From NCBI RefSeq assembly GCF_017874715.1, contig NZ_JAGGLR010000001.1, forward strand, positions 1 through 64,000: a DNA stretch of 64,000 bases, in the 5' to 3' direction. The stretch comes from Streptomyces iranensis. Lineage in GTDB: Bacteria; Actinomycetota; Actinomycetes; Streptomycetales; Streptomycetaceae. The notes beneath the pieces were generated by a model that was given only the letters and a program-made list of their open reading frames with translations, was not told the DNA's origin and ran no database searches. The position numbers and the translations under genes were made by a program. Within the stretch, counting starts at the first letter, position 1, and each line of letters starts with the position of its first letter. Positions 50,229 to 63,420 of this stretch are shown here, piece after piece.

Positions 50229-52010
50229 ATGGCCCAGCACATCGACGACTACGCCCTCATCGGTGATCACCAGACGGCGGCACTGATCAGCCGCCATGGC
50301 TCGATCGACTGGCTGTGCCTGCCCCGCTTCGACTCCCCCGCCTGCTTCGCCGCACTCCTCGGCGACCGAGACAACGGCCACTGGCGGCTCGCCCCCAAGG
50401 GCGCGGGCGCCTGCACCCGCCGCGGTTACCTCGACGACTCCCTCGTCCTGGAGTCGGTCTGGGAGACGGAGACGGGCACGGTCAAGGTCATCGACTTCAT
50501 GCCGCAGCGCGACCGGGCCCCCGACGTCGTGCGCATCGTCGAGGGCATCTCCGGGAGCGTCGAGATGCTCGGCGTCCTGCGGCTCCGCTTCGACTACGGG
50601 CGGGTCGTCCCCTGGATGCGCCGCACCGACGGCCACCGGATCGCGATCGCCGGGCCGGACTCCGTATGGCTGCGCTCTGAGCCCGAGGTCCGCACCTACG
50701 GCGAGGACTTCAGCACCCGCTCCGAGTTCACCGTCTCGGCCGGGGACCGGGTGGCCTTCGTGCTCACCTGGCACCCCTCCCATGAGCCCCGCCCCCGGCT
50801 CATCGACCCGTACCACTCCCTTCGCGCCAGCCTGGAGGACTGGCGCGGCTGGGCCGCCCGGTGCCGCTACGAGGGCCCGTACCGGGACGCCGTCATGCGC
50901 TCCCTGATCACCCTCAAGGCGCTCACCTACGCCCCGAGCGGCGGGGTCGTCGCGGCCCCCACCACCTCGCTGCCCGAGCGGCTGGGCGGGGTCCGCAACT
51001 GGGACTACCGCTACTGCTGGCTGCGCGACTCCACCCTCACCCTGAACGCCCTGCTCCGCGCCGGCTACCACGAGGAGGCCGTCGCCTGGCGCGACTGGCT
51101 GCTGCGGGCGATCGCCGGCGACCCGGCGGAGCTGCAGGTCATGTACGGCCTGGCGGGCGAGCGCCGGGTCCATGAGCAGGAGCTGACCTGGCTGGAGGGG
51201 TACGAGCGCTCGACCCCGGTCCGGGTCGGCAACGACGCGGTCGACCAGCGCCAGCTCGACATCTACGGCGAGGTGCTCGACACCCTCCACCTCGCCCGCG
51301 CCTCCGGGCTGCCGGCCGAACCGCACGCGTGGAAGATCCAGACCGCGCTGATGGACTTCCTGGAGTCGGCCTGGCGCGACCCCGACGAAGGGCTGTGGGA
51401 GGTCCGCGGGCCCCGCCGCCACTTCGTCCACTCCAAGGTCATGGCCTGGGTCGCCGCCGACCGCGTCGTCCGCGCGATGGAGGCCGACCCGCGGCTGGGC
51501 GGGGACGCGAACCGCTGGCGCGCGATGCGCGACGCCGTCCACCGCGAGGTCTGCGAGAAGGGCTACGACCCCGAGCGGTCCGCCTTCACCCAGTCCTACG
51601 GCTCGGCCGAGCTGGACGCCGCGACCCTGCTCATCCCGCGCGTGGGCTTCCTCCCCGCCACCGACCCCCGCGTCCTCGGCACCATCGACGCGGTCCGCCG
51701 CGAGCTCAGCGAGGACGGCCTGATCCGCCGCTACTCCACCGACGGCGGCGTGGACGGCCTCCCCGGCGCCGAGGGCGCCTTCCTCGCCTGCTCCTTCTGG
51801 CTCGCCGACGCCCTCCAGCTGGCCGGCCGCCACAAGGACGCCCTGGCCCTCTTCGAACGCCTCCTCGCGCTCCGCAACGACGTCGGGCTGCTCGCCGAGG
51901 AGTACGACCCGGCGACCGGCCGGCAGCTCGGCAACTTCCCGCAGGCGTTCAGCCACATCGGACTGGTGGGGACCGCCCTCACCCTCGCGGAACGGCCCAG
52001 GGCAGACTGA
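50229..52010 (+). CDS. Glycoside hydrolase family 15 protein
   Basis: This cytoplasmic GH15 enzyme of 593 residues is of the glucoamylase/trehalase type. The N-terminal GH15 block is IDDYALIGDHQTAALISRHG, SIDWLCLPRFDSPACFAALL. The catalytic (alpha/alpha)6 barrel has NWDYRYCWLRDSTLTLNALL and Glu-containing AEGAFLACSFWLAD and LLAEEYDPATGRQLGNFPQA. Family members act on trehalose or alpha-glucans. There is no signal peptide. The ATG at 50229 has GGGAAGG upstream. Confidence 0.93.
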   Translation: MAQHIDDYALIGDHQTAALISRHGSIDWLCLPRFDSPACFAALLGDRDNGHWRLAPKGAGACTRRGYLDDSLVLESVWETETGTVKVIDFMPQRDRAPDVVRIVEGISGSVEMLGVLRLRFDYGRVVPWMRRTDGHRIAIAGPDSVWLRSEPEVRTYGEDFSTRSEFTVSAGDRVAFVLTWHPSHEPRPRLIDPYHSLRASLEDWRGWAARCRYEGPYRDAVMRSLITLKALTYAPSGGVVAAPTTSLPERLGGVRNWDYRYCWLRDSTLTLNALLRAGYHEEAVAWRDWLLRAIAGDPAELQVMYGLAGERRVHEQELTWLEGYERSTPVRVGNDAVDQRQLDIYGEVLDTLHLARASGLPAEPHAWKIQTALMDFLESAWRDPDEGLWEVRGPRRHFVHSKVMAWVAADRVVRAMEADPRLGGDANRWRAMRDAVHREVCEKGYDPERSAFTQSYGSAELDAATLLIPRVGFLPATDPRVLGTIDAVRRELSEDGLIRRYSTDGGVDGLPGAEGAFLACSFWLADALQLAGRHKDALALFERLLALRNDVGLLAEEYDPATGRQLGNFPQAFSHIGLVGTALTLAERPRAD

Positions 52011-52014
52011 CCCC

Positions 52015-52770
52015 ATGGATCTTGGACTCAACGACCGGGTGTACATCGTCACCGGGGCCACCCGCGGGCTGGGGCTCGCGGCCGCCCGTGAGCTGATCGC
52101 CGACGGTGCGAAGACCGTCATCACCGGCCGCGACGCCGATACGGCGGCCGCCGTCGCCGCCGACCTCGGGCCGAACGCGGTCGGGGTCGCCGCCGACAAC
52201 GCCGACCCGGAGGCGGCGGCCCGCCTCATCGCCACCGCCCGGGAGCGCTTCGGCGGCTTCGACGGCGTCCTCATCAGCGTCGGCGGCCCGCCGGCCGGGC
52301 TGACCGCCGACATCACCGACGCCCAGTGGCAGGCCGCCTTCGACTCCGTCTTCCTCGGCGCCGTCCGCCTCGCCCGCGCCGCCGCCGAGCAGCTCCCCTC
52401 CGGGGGCGTGATCGGCTTCGTCCTCTCCGGCTCCGTCCGCGAGCCGATCCCCGGCCTCACCGTCTCCAACGGCCTGCGCCCCGGCCTCGCGGGCTTCGCC
52501 AAGTCCCTCTCACTGGAGGTCGGCCCCCGCGGCATCCGCGTCGTGGGCCTCCTCCCGGCCCGTATCGACACCGACCGCGTGCGCGAGCTCGATTCCCTCT
52601 CCGGCGACGCGGAGGCCGCGCGGGAGCGGAACGCGGCGGCGATTCCGCTGCGGCGGTACGGGACCCCCGAGGAATTCGGCAAGGCCGCTGCGTTCCTGCT
52701 CTCGCCCGCGGCGTCGTACCTGACCGGGCTGATGCTCCCGGTGGACGGCGGGGCCCTCCACAACATCTGA
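52015..52770 (+). CDS. SDR-family protein with atypical active site
   Basis: This protein of 251 residues has the Rossmann NAD(P) motif YIVTGATRGLGLAAARELIA and a C-terminal LTGLMLPVDGGALHN, as in FabG-type enzymes. Where the catalytic Tyr-x3-Lys should be, it has SNGLRPGLAGFAKS, so the Tyr is a Ser and the Lys an Arg. The Ser of the triad (VLSGSVREP) is kept. It may bind cofactor but not catalyse the usual reduction. It starts 4 bp after the GH15 stop, so the two are co-transcribed. Confidence 0.88.
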   Translation: MDLGLNDRVYIVTGATRGLGLAAARELIADGAKTVITGRDADTAAAVAADLGPNAVGVAADNADPEAAARLIATARERFGGFDGVLISVGGPPAGLTADITDAQWQAAFDSVFLGAVRLARAAAEQLPSGGVIGFVLSGSVREPIPGLTVSNGLRPGLAGFAKSLSLEVGPRGIRVVGLLPARIDTDRVRELDSLSGDAEAARERNAAAIPLRRYGTPEEFGKAAAFLLSPAASYLTGLMLPVDGGALHNI

Positions 52771-52898
52771 GGGGGCCTGGGGGTGGGCCCACGGGGCTCC
52801 GGCCCAAGGCCTGGGCGCGGCACGGCCGGACGCCAGGAGCGGCCCGTGTTCGCCTCCGGCGGGCATTCCCCCGCCCCGCCCCTCCCCGAAACCATGAA

Positions 52899-52972
52899 GC
52901 TCCGCCCCCTGGACCTCCCCGGTTTCTCTCCAGTCCCCTCCGGCGTTTGAGGAGCGAGGTCCGGGGCGGAGC
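52899..52972. repeat. Widespread Streptomyces REP-like hairpin element
   Basis: GCTCCGCCCC(ct)GGACCTC pairs with GAGGTCCGGGGCGGAGC around a 38-nt loop that holds CTCCGGCGTTTGAGGAG. The GGCGTTTGAGGAGC core is, from memory, repeated many times between Streptomyces genes. It lies at the converging ends of the SDR and amaP genes and could also terminate both transcripts. The rest of the 282 bp gap shows nothing else. Confidence 0.6.
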
Positions 52973-53052
52973 CCAGGTGGGGGTCGTGGGGGCGCGGCTC
53001 CTGCGTTTCGGGAAGGGGCGGGGTGGCGGAATCCCGCTGCGCCCACGGGCCG

Positions 53053-53607
53053 TTACCGCGCTCGCTCCGCCCCGTGCCGGGCCACCCTCAGCCGCACCTC
53101 CGCCGGAAGCCGCTCCAGGCCCGCCGACGTGCGGGCGCGCTCCAGGGCCTCCGCTCGCACCGCGTCCAGAGTCGACAGCGGGTCCGCCCGCGCGTCCAGT
53201 GCCAAGCCCATCCGGGCCTCCGGTGTCGTCCGGCGGCCCCGCAGCAGGACGTGGGCGCGCTCCACGCCGTCCAGCGACTCCGCGTCCGACAAGAGGGCGG
53301 CTTCCAGGGCGCGGCCGCGTAGCAGGGCGCCCTCGCCGTCGCCCGTCTCCACGAGCACTTCCTGGAGGCGACGCCGTCGCAGCTGGGCCAGGAACCAGCA
53401 CAGGGAAAGCACGAACAGCACCGCCAGCGCCGCGACGACGGCCGGCCACCACCATCCGGTGTCCCGCCACCGCGTGCGGTCCGCCCGGCTGAGCGGCACA
53501 TCGTCGCGGCCGTCGAACGGCGGCCACCCGGCCAGGGCCACCGCGCCCGCGGCGGTCAGCACCAGACCCACGAGCCCCAGCAGCACCCGGTTGACGACGC
53601 TCAGCAT
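53053..53607 (-). CDS. AmaP-like membrane anchor for Asp23
   Basis: This protein of 184 residues has two N-terminal membrane helices (VVNRVLLGLVGLVLTAAGAV and WWPAVVAALAVLFVLSLCWF) and a soluble C-terminus with VERAHVLLRGRR. AmaP anchors Asp23/Gls24 at the membrane in Gram-positive bacteria. The next upstream gene starts 7 bp away and the whole Asp23 cluster is in one orientation. It is the last gene of that operon. Confidence 0.85.
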   Translation of the reverse strand: MLSVVNRVLLGLVGLVLTAAGAVALAGWPPFDGRDDVPLSRADRTRWRDTGWWWPAVVAALAVLFVLSLCWFLAQLRRRRLQEVLVETGDGEGALLRGRALEAALLSDAESLDGVERAHVLLRGRRTTPEARMGLALDARADPLSTLDAVRAEALERARTSAGLERLPAEVRLRVARHGAERAR

Positions 53608-53614
53608 GGCGCGC

Positions 53615-54310
53615 TCACCCCTTCGACTTCGCGGAGCGCCGTACGTGGACGGAGAGGGCGGGCGGCCGGGCCAGGCCGAGCTGGCGGATGCCCTCGTGGA
53701 GGGCGGTGTCCAGATCCGCGCGTACCTCGTCGAGGTCGCGGAAGTGGGCCAGCGCGCGGGCCCTGATCCGGCGACGGCCGACGTCCACGCGGGCCGACCG
53801 GACACCGGGCACCTCCATCGCCCGGTCCCGCAGCACCAGCCCCGCCGACGTCCGGTCGATTCCCGCTCGAACGGCGGCCTCGGCTTCTGCCCCCGGCCCC
53901 GGCCCCGGCTCCGACTCCGGCTCCGGCGCGCGCATCGGCAGCAGCCCTCGCAGCCCCGGTGCCATCGCGAGGATCACCATCCACACCCCCAGCGCGGCCA
54001 GCAGCGCCGCCCCGCCCACGACCCACGCGTTGTCCAGCGGCCGTGAGGCGAGTTCATCGGCGAGCCAGTCCCGCCACCGCATGGCGCGCCGACCCGAGCG
54101 CACGGCCGCCACGTCGTACAGCAGCAGCCCGCTGACGGCGGCGATGACCAGGGCGACGATCCCGGCCGGTACCCGCCGCTCGGACCAGAAGCGCCGGACG
54201 CGCCCAGGTGGATCTCCGTCCCCGGCACCGGAACCGGCACCCGCCGTCCCGGCCCTCGCGCCGTACGCCGACGCCGAGGTGGACTGACGCATCTTCTGGT
54301 CCGCGTTCAT
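53615..54310 (-). CDS. DUF6286 membrane protein of the Asp23 operon
   Basis: This protein of 231 residues has a disordered N-terminus (about 40 residues, rich in Gly, Ala, Asp), two membrane helices (GIVALVIAAVSGLLLYDVAA and WVVGGAALLAALGVWMVILA) and a soluble C-terminal domain. The soluble domain contains VRAGIDRTSAGLVLRDRAME and VDVGRRRIRARALAHF, of Asp23/AmaP-like beta-alpha fold. It overlaps the preceding gene by 4 nt (ATGA). It probably acts with AmaP at the membrane. Confidence 0.8.
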   Translation of the reverse strand: MNADQKMRQSTSASAYGARAGTAGAGSGAGDGDPPGRVRRFWSERRVPAGIVALVIAAVSGLLLYDVAAVRSGRRAMRWRDWLADELASRPLDNAWVVGGAALLAALGVWMVILAMAPGLRGLLPMRAPEPESEPGPGPGAEAEAAVRAGIDRTSAGLVLRDRAMEVPGVRSARVDVGRRRIRARALAHFRDLDEVRADLDTALHEGIRQLGLARPPALSVHVRRSAKSKG

Positions 54311-54753
54311 CGCACCCTGTCCCTCCCCCGACGCGCCCTGCGCTCCGGGCGCTCCCACCGCGGCACATGCAGCCGTTCGACCGTCACCGCGACCTCGGGC
54401 ACCTCCATGCCCGTCATCTCGCCTACCCGTTCGATCACCTGACGACGCACCGCGCCGCAGTGCGCGCCGATGTCCGAGGGATAGCCGAGCTCGACGGAGA
54501 CCCGGACGCGCGCGACGCCCCCGCGCACCGCGGCGACCGCGTACGGCCGCGCGCCGACGACATCGGCGAGGGCGACCTCACCGGCGTCCGCGCCCGAATC
54601 CGCACCGGTATCCGCACCGCTGTCCGCACCCGTATCCGCACCGGCATCCGCGGCGCCGCCGCCCCGCAACGCCTCCCGCGCCGCCTGCGAGGCGATCTTC
54701 GCGACGACCCGGTCCGCGATCCGCGTCGCACCCCGCTCACCCGGCTCCACCAC
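54307..54753 (-). CDS. Asp23/Gls24-family protein with Ala-Asp-Gly repeat
   Basis: This protein of 148 residues has an Asp23 fold: GATRIADRVVAKIASQAARE, then VRVSVELGYPSDIGAHCGAV and TGMEVPEVAVTVERLHVP. Between the two blocks is an inserted repeat of Thr-Gly-Ala-Asp-Ser-Gly units encoded by 12-24 bp tandem DNA repeats (about 54596-54650). Two GTG codons are adjacent at the start (54753, 54750). Confidence 0.85.
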   Translation of the reverse strand: MVEPGERGATRIADRVVAKIASQAAREALRGGGAADAGADTGADSGADTGADSGADAGEVALADVVGARPYAVAAVRGGVARVRVSVELGYPSDIGAHCGAVRRQVIERVGEMTGMEVPEVAVTVERLHVPRWERPERRARRGRDRVR

Positions 54754-54780
54754 GGCACGTCCTTACGGTCGTCATGGCGC

Positions 54781-54972
54781 TCACCGTGGCCGTCCGTCAC
54801 GGCCCCGGGAACGGAAGAAGTCGCCCGGTTCCAGATCACCGTCCAGGAACCGGCCGACGATGAACCCGACGGCTCCCAACGCCGCCACCAGCAGAAAGGC
54901 CCCGAAACCACCGAAGTAACCTGCGAAAGCCAGCGCCATTCCCGCGATCATTCCGACCACGGCCATGCTCAT
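54781..54972 (-). CDS. DUF2273-like small membrane protein of the Asp23 operon
   Basis: This protein of 63 residues has two close membrane helices (AVVGMIAGMALAFAGYFGGF and GAFLLVAALGAVGFIVGRFL) followed by a charged tail (DGDLEPGDFF). DUF2273 proteins regularly accompany Asp23 genes. GGAG lies 6 nt before the ATG at 54972. It lies 27 bp upstream of the repeat-bearing Asp23 gene. Confidence 0.82.
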   Translation of the reverse strand: MSMAVVGMIAGMALAFAGYFGGFGAFLLVAALGAVGFIVGRFLDGDLEPGDFFRSRGRDGRPR

Positions 54973-55013
54973 CGTGTGCTCCTTCGCTGGAGCCAACCGG
55001 AACCGCCGCCGGC

Positions 55014-55538
55014 CTACTGGAGCCGCGGCTCCGGCGATTCCTCTTCCTCGTCCGGCAACTTCACATCGCTGACCGCGATATTGACCTCGACGACCTCGAG
55101 GCCGGTCATCCGCTCGACCGCCGCGATCACGTTCTCCCGTACGGCCCGTGCGACATCGGCGATGGAGACGCCGTAGTCCACCACGATCTCCAGGTCGAGG
55201 GCCGTCTGTACCTCCCCCACCTCCGCCTTCACCCCGCGGGTGACCGACCGGCCGCCGGGCACCCGGTCCCGTACGACCCCGAAGGTACGCGCGAGACCGC
55301 CGCCCATGGCGTGGACGCCGACCACATCGCGGGCCGCCATACCCGCGATCTTCTCGACGACGCCGTCGGCGATGGTGGTGCGCCCCCGCACGGCCGGGTC
55401 GCCTCCGCCCCGCCGGGTCCGATCGGTGGCGGCGGCTGCCGCGGCGATGCCGGGCCCGGCGCCCAGCGTCTTGGGCGTACCGGCGGCGGGTTCCGTGGCG
55501 GGGTTCTCGGGTCGGTTCCGTGGTGCGGTCTCGGACAT
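55014..55538 (-). CDS. Asp23/Gls24-family envelope stress response protein
   Basis: This protein of 174 residues has about 50 disordered N-terminal residues followed by the Asp23 core RGRTTIADGVVEKIAGMAAR, DVVGVHAMGGGLARTFG, LEIVVDYGVSIADVARAVRE and MTGLEVVEVNIAVSDVKLPD. Asp23/Gls24 proteins form membrane-near arrays in response to envelope and alkaline stress. It is the first gene of the cluster. The ATG at 55538 follows AAGGGACG. Confidence 0.92.
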   Translation of the reverse strand: MSETAPRNRPENPATEPAAGTPKTLGAGPGIAAAAAATDRTRRGGGDPAVRGRTTIADGVVEKIAGMAARDVVGVHAMGGGLARTFGVVRDRVPGGRSVTRGVKAEVGEVQTALDLEIVVDYGVSIADVARAVRENVIAAVERMTGLEVVEVNIAVSDVKLPDEEEESPEPRLQ

Positions 55539-55711
55539 CACCGATCGTCCCTTCCGAGGCGAAGAGCGGTGGAAGCGATTTCCGCTCGCTCTATTTGCCA
55601 CCTTAAAGGGACCTTCCCCGAACCGCTTCGGAGATGCGGCACTCGCGCGATCGATACGGCAGGCTGAGAGCGGTAGGGCTCACGTCCGTACGGCGGTAAG
55701 GGGTGACAACG

Positions 55712-56431
55712 GTGGTCGCGGACCGGCTCGCGCAGACCGTAAGGGAGCAGTTGCGGATCGGTCGGCTGCTGCCCCTGGGCGAGCGGGAGGACGGCTCCTG
55801 GATCACCGAACGCGCGGCGGGCGACGTGCTCGGGCGGGCCGCCGCCGAGGTCCCCGGCGCGCATCTGGAGGCGCTGCGGATCGGGTCCGCCGACCCCGAC
55901 ACCGCCGGGACGCCCGCGGTTCCGCCCCCGCCGAGCGCGCTGCCGCCGGGGCCCTTGCGCATCGCGGCGGAGTGCGGAGCGACGCTGGAGGAACCGCTTC
56001 CGGTGACGGCGGACCGGCTGCGCGACGTACTGCTCGACGCGGCGACGGACCGGCTCGGCCTGCTGGTGGAGGCGGTGGACATACGGGTGACGGAGGTGCT
56101 GGACGAGTTCCCGGCCCCGCCCGCGGAGGCCCCGCGCTCGGAGGCCCCGCGCCCCCACTGGATCGAAAGCCCGGCCCCGGATCCCGCCACCGCGGCCGTC
56201 GCCCGCGCCGCCACCTCCGTGCCCGGCGTCGCCCGGCTCGCGCCGGTGCTGGGCTCGCCCCGGGCCGTGCGGATCGAGGGGGCGCACATCCGGATCGAGC
56301 TGGCCGTGTCGGCGGATCACCGCGCCGTGGACGTGGCGAGGGCGGTACGAACGGCGGTGGCGGCGACCGCCCCGGGGCCGGGAGACCAGCCGCCCACGGT
56401 GGCCGTCCTCGTCACGGCCGTGGAGCCCTGA
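55712..56431 (+). CDS. Double Asp23-like conserved protein
   Basis: This protein of 239 residues has two halves, each with the order PGAHLEALRIG or VPGVARLAPVLG, then strand, then Ala-Asp-x-Leu-Arg helix, then a final strand (VDIRVTEVLDE, VAVLVTAVEP). It reads as two degenerate Asp23 domains in tandem joined by a Pro-rich linker. It is divergent from the Asp23 operon. AAGGGG precedes the GTG at 55712; GTG 55703 is an alternative. The function is unknown; context suggests a part in the same envelope system. Confidence 0.7.
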   Translation: MVADRLAQTVREQLRIGRLLPLGEREDGSWITERAAGDVLGRAAAEVPGAHLEALRIGSADPDTAGTPAVPPPPSALPPGPLRIAAECGATLEEPLPVTADRLRDVLLDAATDRLGLLVEAVDIRVTEVLDEFPAPPAEAPRSEAPRPHWIESPAPDPATAAVARAATSVPGVARLAPVLGSPRAVRIEGAHIRIELAVSADHRAVDVARAVRTAVAATAPGPGDQPPTVAVLVTAVEP

Positions 56432-56480
56432 CCGGAGCCCCGCCCCGGCCGGTCCCTGACCTGAGCCCAGCCCCGGCCGG

Positions 56481-56968
56481 TCACTCCTCGACGTACTTCC
56501 GCAGCCCCTCGACCGTGCGCTCCAGCTCCTCGATCCGGTCGGACAGCTGCTCCGTCCGCGCCTCGAGCAGGCGGTTCTTGCGGTACATCTCCAGGAACAC
56601 ATTGACCTTCGTCCGCAGCAGCCAGGGATCGAAGGGTTTGGTGAGGAAGTCGGCGGCGCCGACCGCATAGCCCCGGTAGGCGTAGTCGGAGTCGGCGTCG
56701 GTCCCGGTCAGCAGGATGATCGGGACGTCCTTGGTCTGGTCGAGCCGCTTGATGTTGGCGGCGGTCTCGAAGCCGTCCATGCCCGGCATCAGCACGTCGA
56801 GCAGAACGACGGCGAAGTCCTGCCGCAGCATCGCCTTCAGCGCCTCCTCGCCGGAGCGGGCCCGGACGAGTTGCTGATCGAGCGGGCCGAGGACCGCCTC
56901 CAGCGCGATCAGGTTCTCCTCCATGTCGTCGACGATGAGGATTCCGGCCTTCCCGGACACGCTCGTAG

Positions 56969-56972
<4 letters not shown>
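56481..56972 (-). CDS. Response regulator with coiled-coil tail
   Basis: This protein of 163 residues is a single receiver domain: acidic pair IVDDMEENL, phospho-acceptor Asp59 in VVLLDVLMPGMDGF, LLTGTD and Lys in FLTKPFDPWLL. A charged coiled coil (LLEARTEQLSDRIEELERTV) follows but no DNA-binding domain, so it acts by protein contact. Its ATG overlaps the hybrid kinase stop by 4 nt. Confidence 0.9.
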
Positions 56973-61372
<4,400 letters not shown>

Positions 61373-61465
61373 GGCGTCGTCCCTTAAAGATCATTCATAT
61401 CCCCCTGTCTGTCATAATATGGCACCTAGATGGCCTAAACAGCCTGTATTGCCCTGGAGTCGCAC
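61373..61465. promoter_or_regulatory. Divergent promoter of the kinase and phosphatase genes
   Basis: This 93 bp AT-richer stretch holds TGTCATAATATGGC and TTAAAG sequences usable as -10 elements in either direction. Both flanking genes are signalling genes, so a shared control site is plausible. Confidence 0.4.
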
Positions 61466-63367
61466 GTGGGAGCTTTGTTTCCTCTCGCGCGTGAGTCCGT
61501 CTCGCGGACGACGCTGCCCGGAAGCGTGCGCGCGCCCGGCGCGGCACGCGCCTTCATCCGTACGGCGCTCACGGGACGGAGCGCGGCGGAGGCGTTCGCC
61601 CCGATCACCCTCGACGAGCGGTCGATCGACGACGCGGTGCTGCTGGTGAGCGAGCTGGTCACCAATGCCGTGCTGCACGCCGGCACCCGGGTCGAGGTGG
61701 TCTGCCGGCTCCAGCCCGGCGACGGCGCCGCCGGGGAGGGCTACGGGCCGGAGGGCGGCCCCTTCGGGCCCGAGGAGACGAGCGGCCCGGACGATGTGCC
61801 GAGAGACGTAACGAGGCGGCCGGGGATCGTCATCGAGGTGGCGGACCTCCACCCCGCCAGCACCGTCTACGGAGGGCCGGAGACCCAGCGCCGGGGCCGC
61901 GGCCGCGGGCTCCAGCTGATCGCGGCGCTCGCCGAGTCCTGGGGCGTGACCTATCACCGCACCCGTAAGGCGGTCTGGTTCCGGCTGGACGCCGAGCGGG
62001 CGGGGACCGAGCTCGACGCCGTCCCCACCAGCGCGCTCGGGCGCGAGCTGCGGTTCGCCGAGACCCTGGCCCCCATCGCACCGCGTGAGCAGCGCGATCC
62101 AACCGCCGAATGGGTGGACCGCGGCGGACCGTCCTTCCTCGCCGAGGCCAGCGAACTCCTCACCGGCCAGCTTGACGAGAACATGGTGGCCGCCCTCGCC
62201 GGGCAGCTTCTGGTGCCCCGGCTGGCCGACTGGTGCGCGGTCTGGCTGACCACCGAGAGCGGCGGGCTGCAGCTCGCCCGCGTCTGGCACAGCAATGAGC
62301 ACCGCATCGGCGAGCTCCGCGTCTCGCTGGAGCGGCATCCGCCGCCGACCGGGCTCGGCTCGGCGGGCACCTCCTGGCCCTGGCCCGGGGTCGCGGACAG
62401 CCAGGGGGCGGGCGGATCGGCGGTGTGCTTCCCGCTGATCGCGCACGGCCGCAGCCATGGCGTCCTGCTGCTCGGCCGGGCGGGTGTGCCACGCATGGCG
62501 GAGGGCGTGGTGCGGCTCTCGGAGGACGTGGCACGGCGGGTGGCCCAGGCGGTGGCCACGGCCCGGCAGTACACCCGTCAGGCGACGATCAGCCGGGCGC
62601 TCCAGCGCCGTCAGCTGCCCATGTCGCTCGCCCATATCCCGGGGGTGGACACGGCGATCGTCTACGAGCCGCACGGCGAGGGGCAGACCGTCGGCGGCGA
62701 CTTCTACGACCTGTTCCCCATGGGCGACCGCCGCTGGTGCTTCCTGCTGGGCGACGTCCAGGGCAGCGACCCGGAGGCGATGTCGGTCACCGGGCTGGCC
62801 CGCCATCTGGTGCGGCTGCTGGCCCGCGAGGGCCATGGGGTGGAGTCGGTGCTCAACCGACTGAACCAGGCGCTGGTGGAGGAGGACGCGGAGGCGGCGG
62901 AGATCGACGGCGAGCAGTCCCGGCCGCGCTTCCTGAGCCTGCTCTACGGGGAGCTGGAGCCGGACCCGGCCGGGGGCGGCGCCCGCTGCACCCTGGTGAG
63001 CGCCGGCCATCCGCTGCCGCTGCGGCTGACCACGCAGGGCGCGGTGGCGCCCGCCGCCTCACCGCAGATGCTGCTCGGCATCGACGAGAACCCGGACTTC
63101 CACGCCGACACGCTGGCCCTTGAACCCGGCGAGACGCTGCTGTGCGTCACCGACGGGGTGACCGAGCGGCGCAACGGCCTCCGTCAGCTGGATGACGACG
63201 ACGGTCTGTCGGACATCCTGCGGGACTGTGTGGGGCTGGGCGCCAAGGCGGTCGCGGAGCGGGTGCGGCGCGCCACGCATGACTTCAGCCCCGAGCCGAT
63301 CGACGACGATCTGGCGGTGCTGGTGCTGGAGGCGGTGCCGGCGGTGGAGCCGCAGCGGATGCCGTGA
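61466..63367 (+). CDS. SpoIIE-type phosphatase with HATPase and GAF domains
   Basis: This protein of 633 residues has an N-terminal HATPase_c anti-sigma-like domain (LLVSELVTNAVLHAGTRVEV, RGRGLQLIAALAESWGV), then a GAF domain (about 205-375). The C-terminal PP2C/SpoIIE phosphatase has metal Asp in VGGDFYDLFPM, LLGDVQGSDPEA, SAGHPLPL and VTDGVTERR. It can act on anti-anti-sigma factors as in partner switching. It is divergent from the hybrid kinase across 92 bp. The GTG start follows GGAG. Confidence 0.93.
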   Translation: MGALFPLARESVSRTTLPGSVRAPGAARAFIRTALTGRSAAEAFAPITLDERSIDDAVLLVSELVTNAVLHAGTRVEVVCRLQPGDGAAGEGYGPEGGPFGPEETSGPDDVPRDVTRRPGIVIEVADLHPASTVYGGPETQRRGRGRGLQLIAALAESWGVTYHRTRKAVWFRLDAERAGTELDAVPTSALGRELRFAETLAPIAPREQRDPTAEWVDRGGPSFLAEASELLTGQLDENMVAALAGQLLVPRLADWCAVWLTTESGGLQLARVWHSNEHRIGELRVSLERHPPPTGLGSAGTSWPWPGVADSQGAGGSAVCFPLIAHGRSHGVLLLGRAGVPRMAEGVVRLSEDVARRVAQAVATARQYTRQATISRALQRRQLPMSLAHIPGVDTAIVYEPHGEGQTVGGDFYDLFPMGDRRWCFLLGDVQGSDPEAMSVTGLARHLVRLLAREGHGVESVLNRLNQALVEEDAEAAEIDGEQSRPRFLSLLYGELEPDPAGGGARCTLVSAGHPLPLRLTTQGAVAPAASPQMLLGIDENPDFHADTLALEPGETLLCVTDGVTERRNGLRQLDDDDGLSDILRDCVGLGAKAVAERVRRATHDFSPEPIDDDLAVLVLEAVPAVEPQRMP

Positions 63368-63420
63368 CGGGGCGGGCGGCCCCACCGGCTGCCGTGGGCG
63401 AGTAACGCGCATGCCGATCC

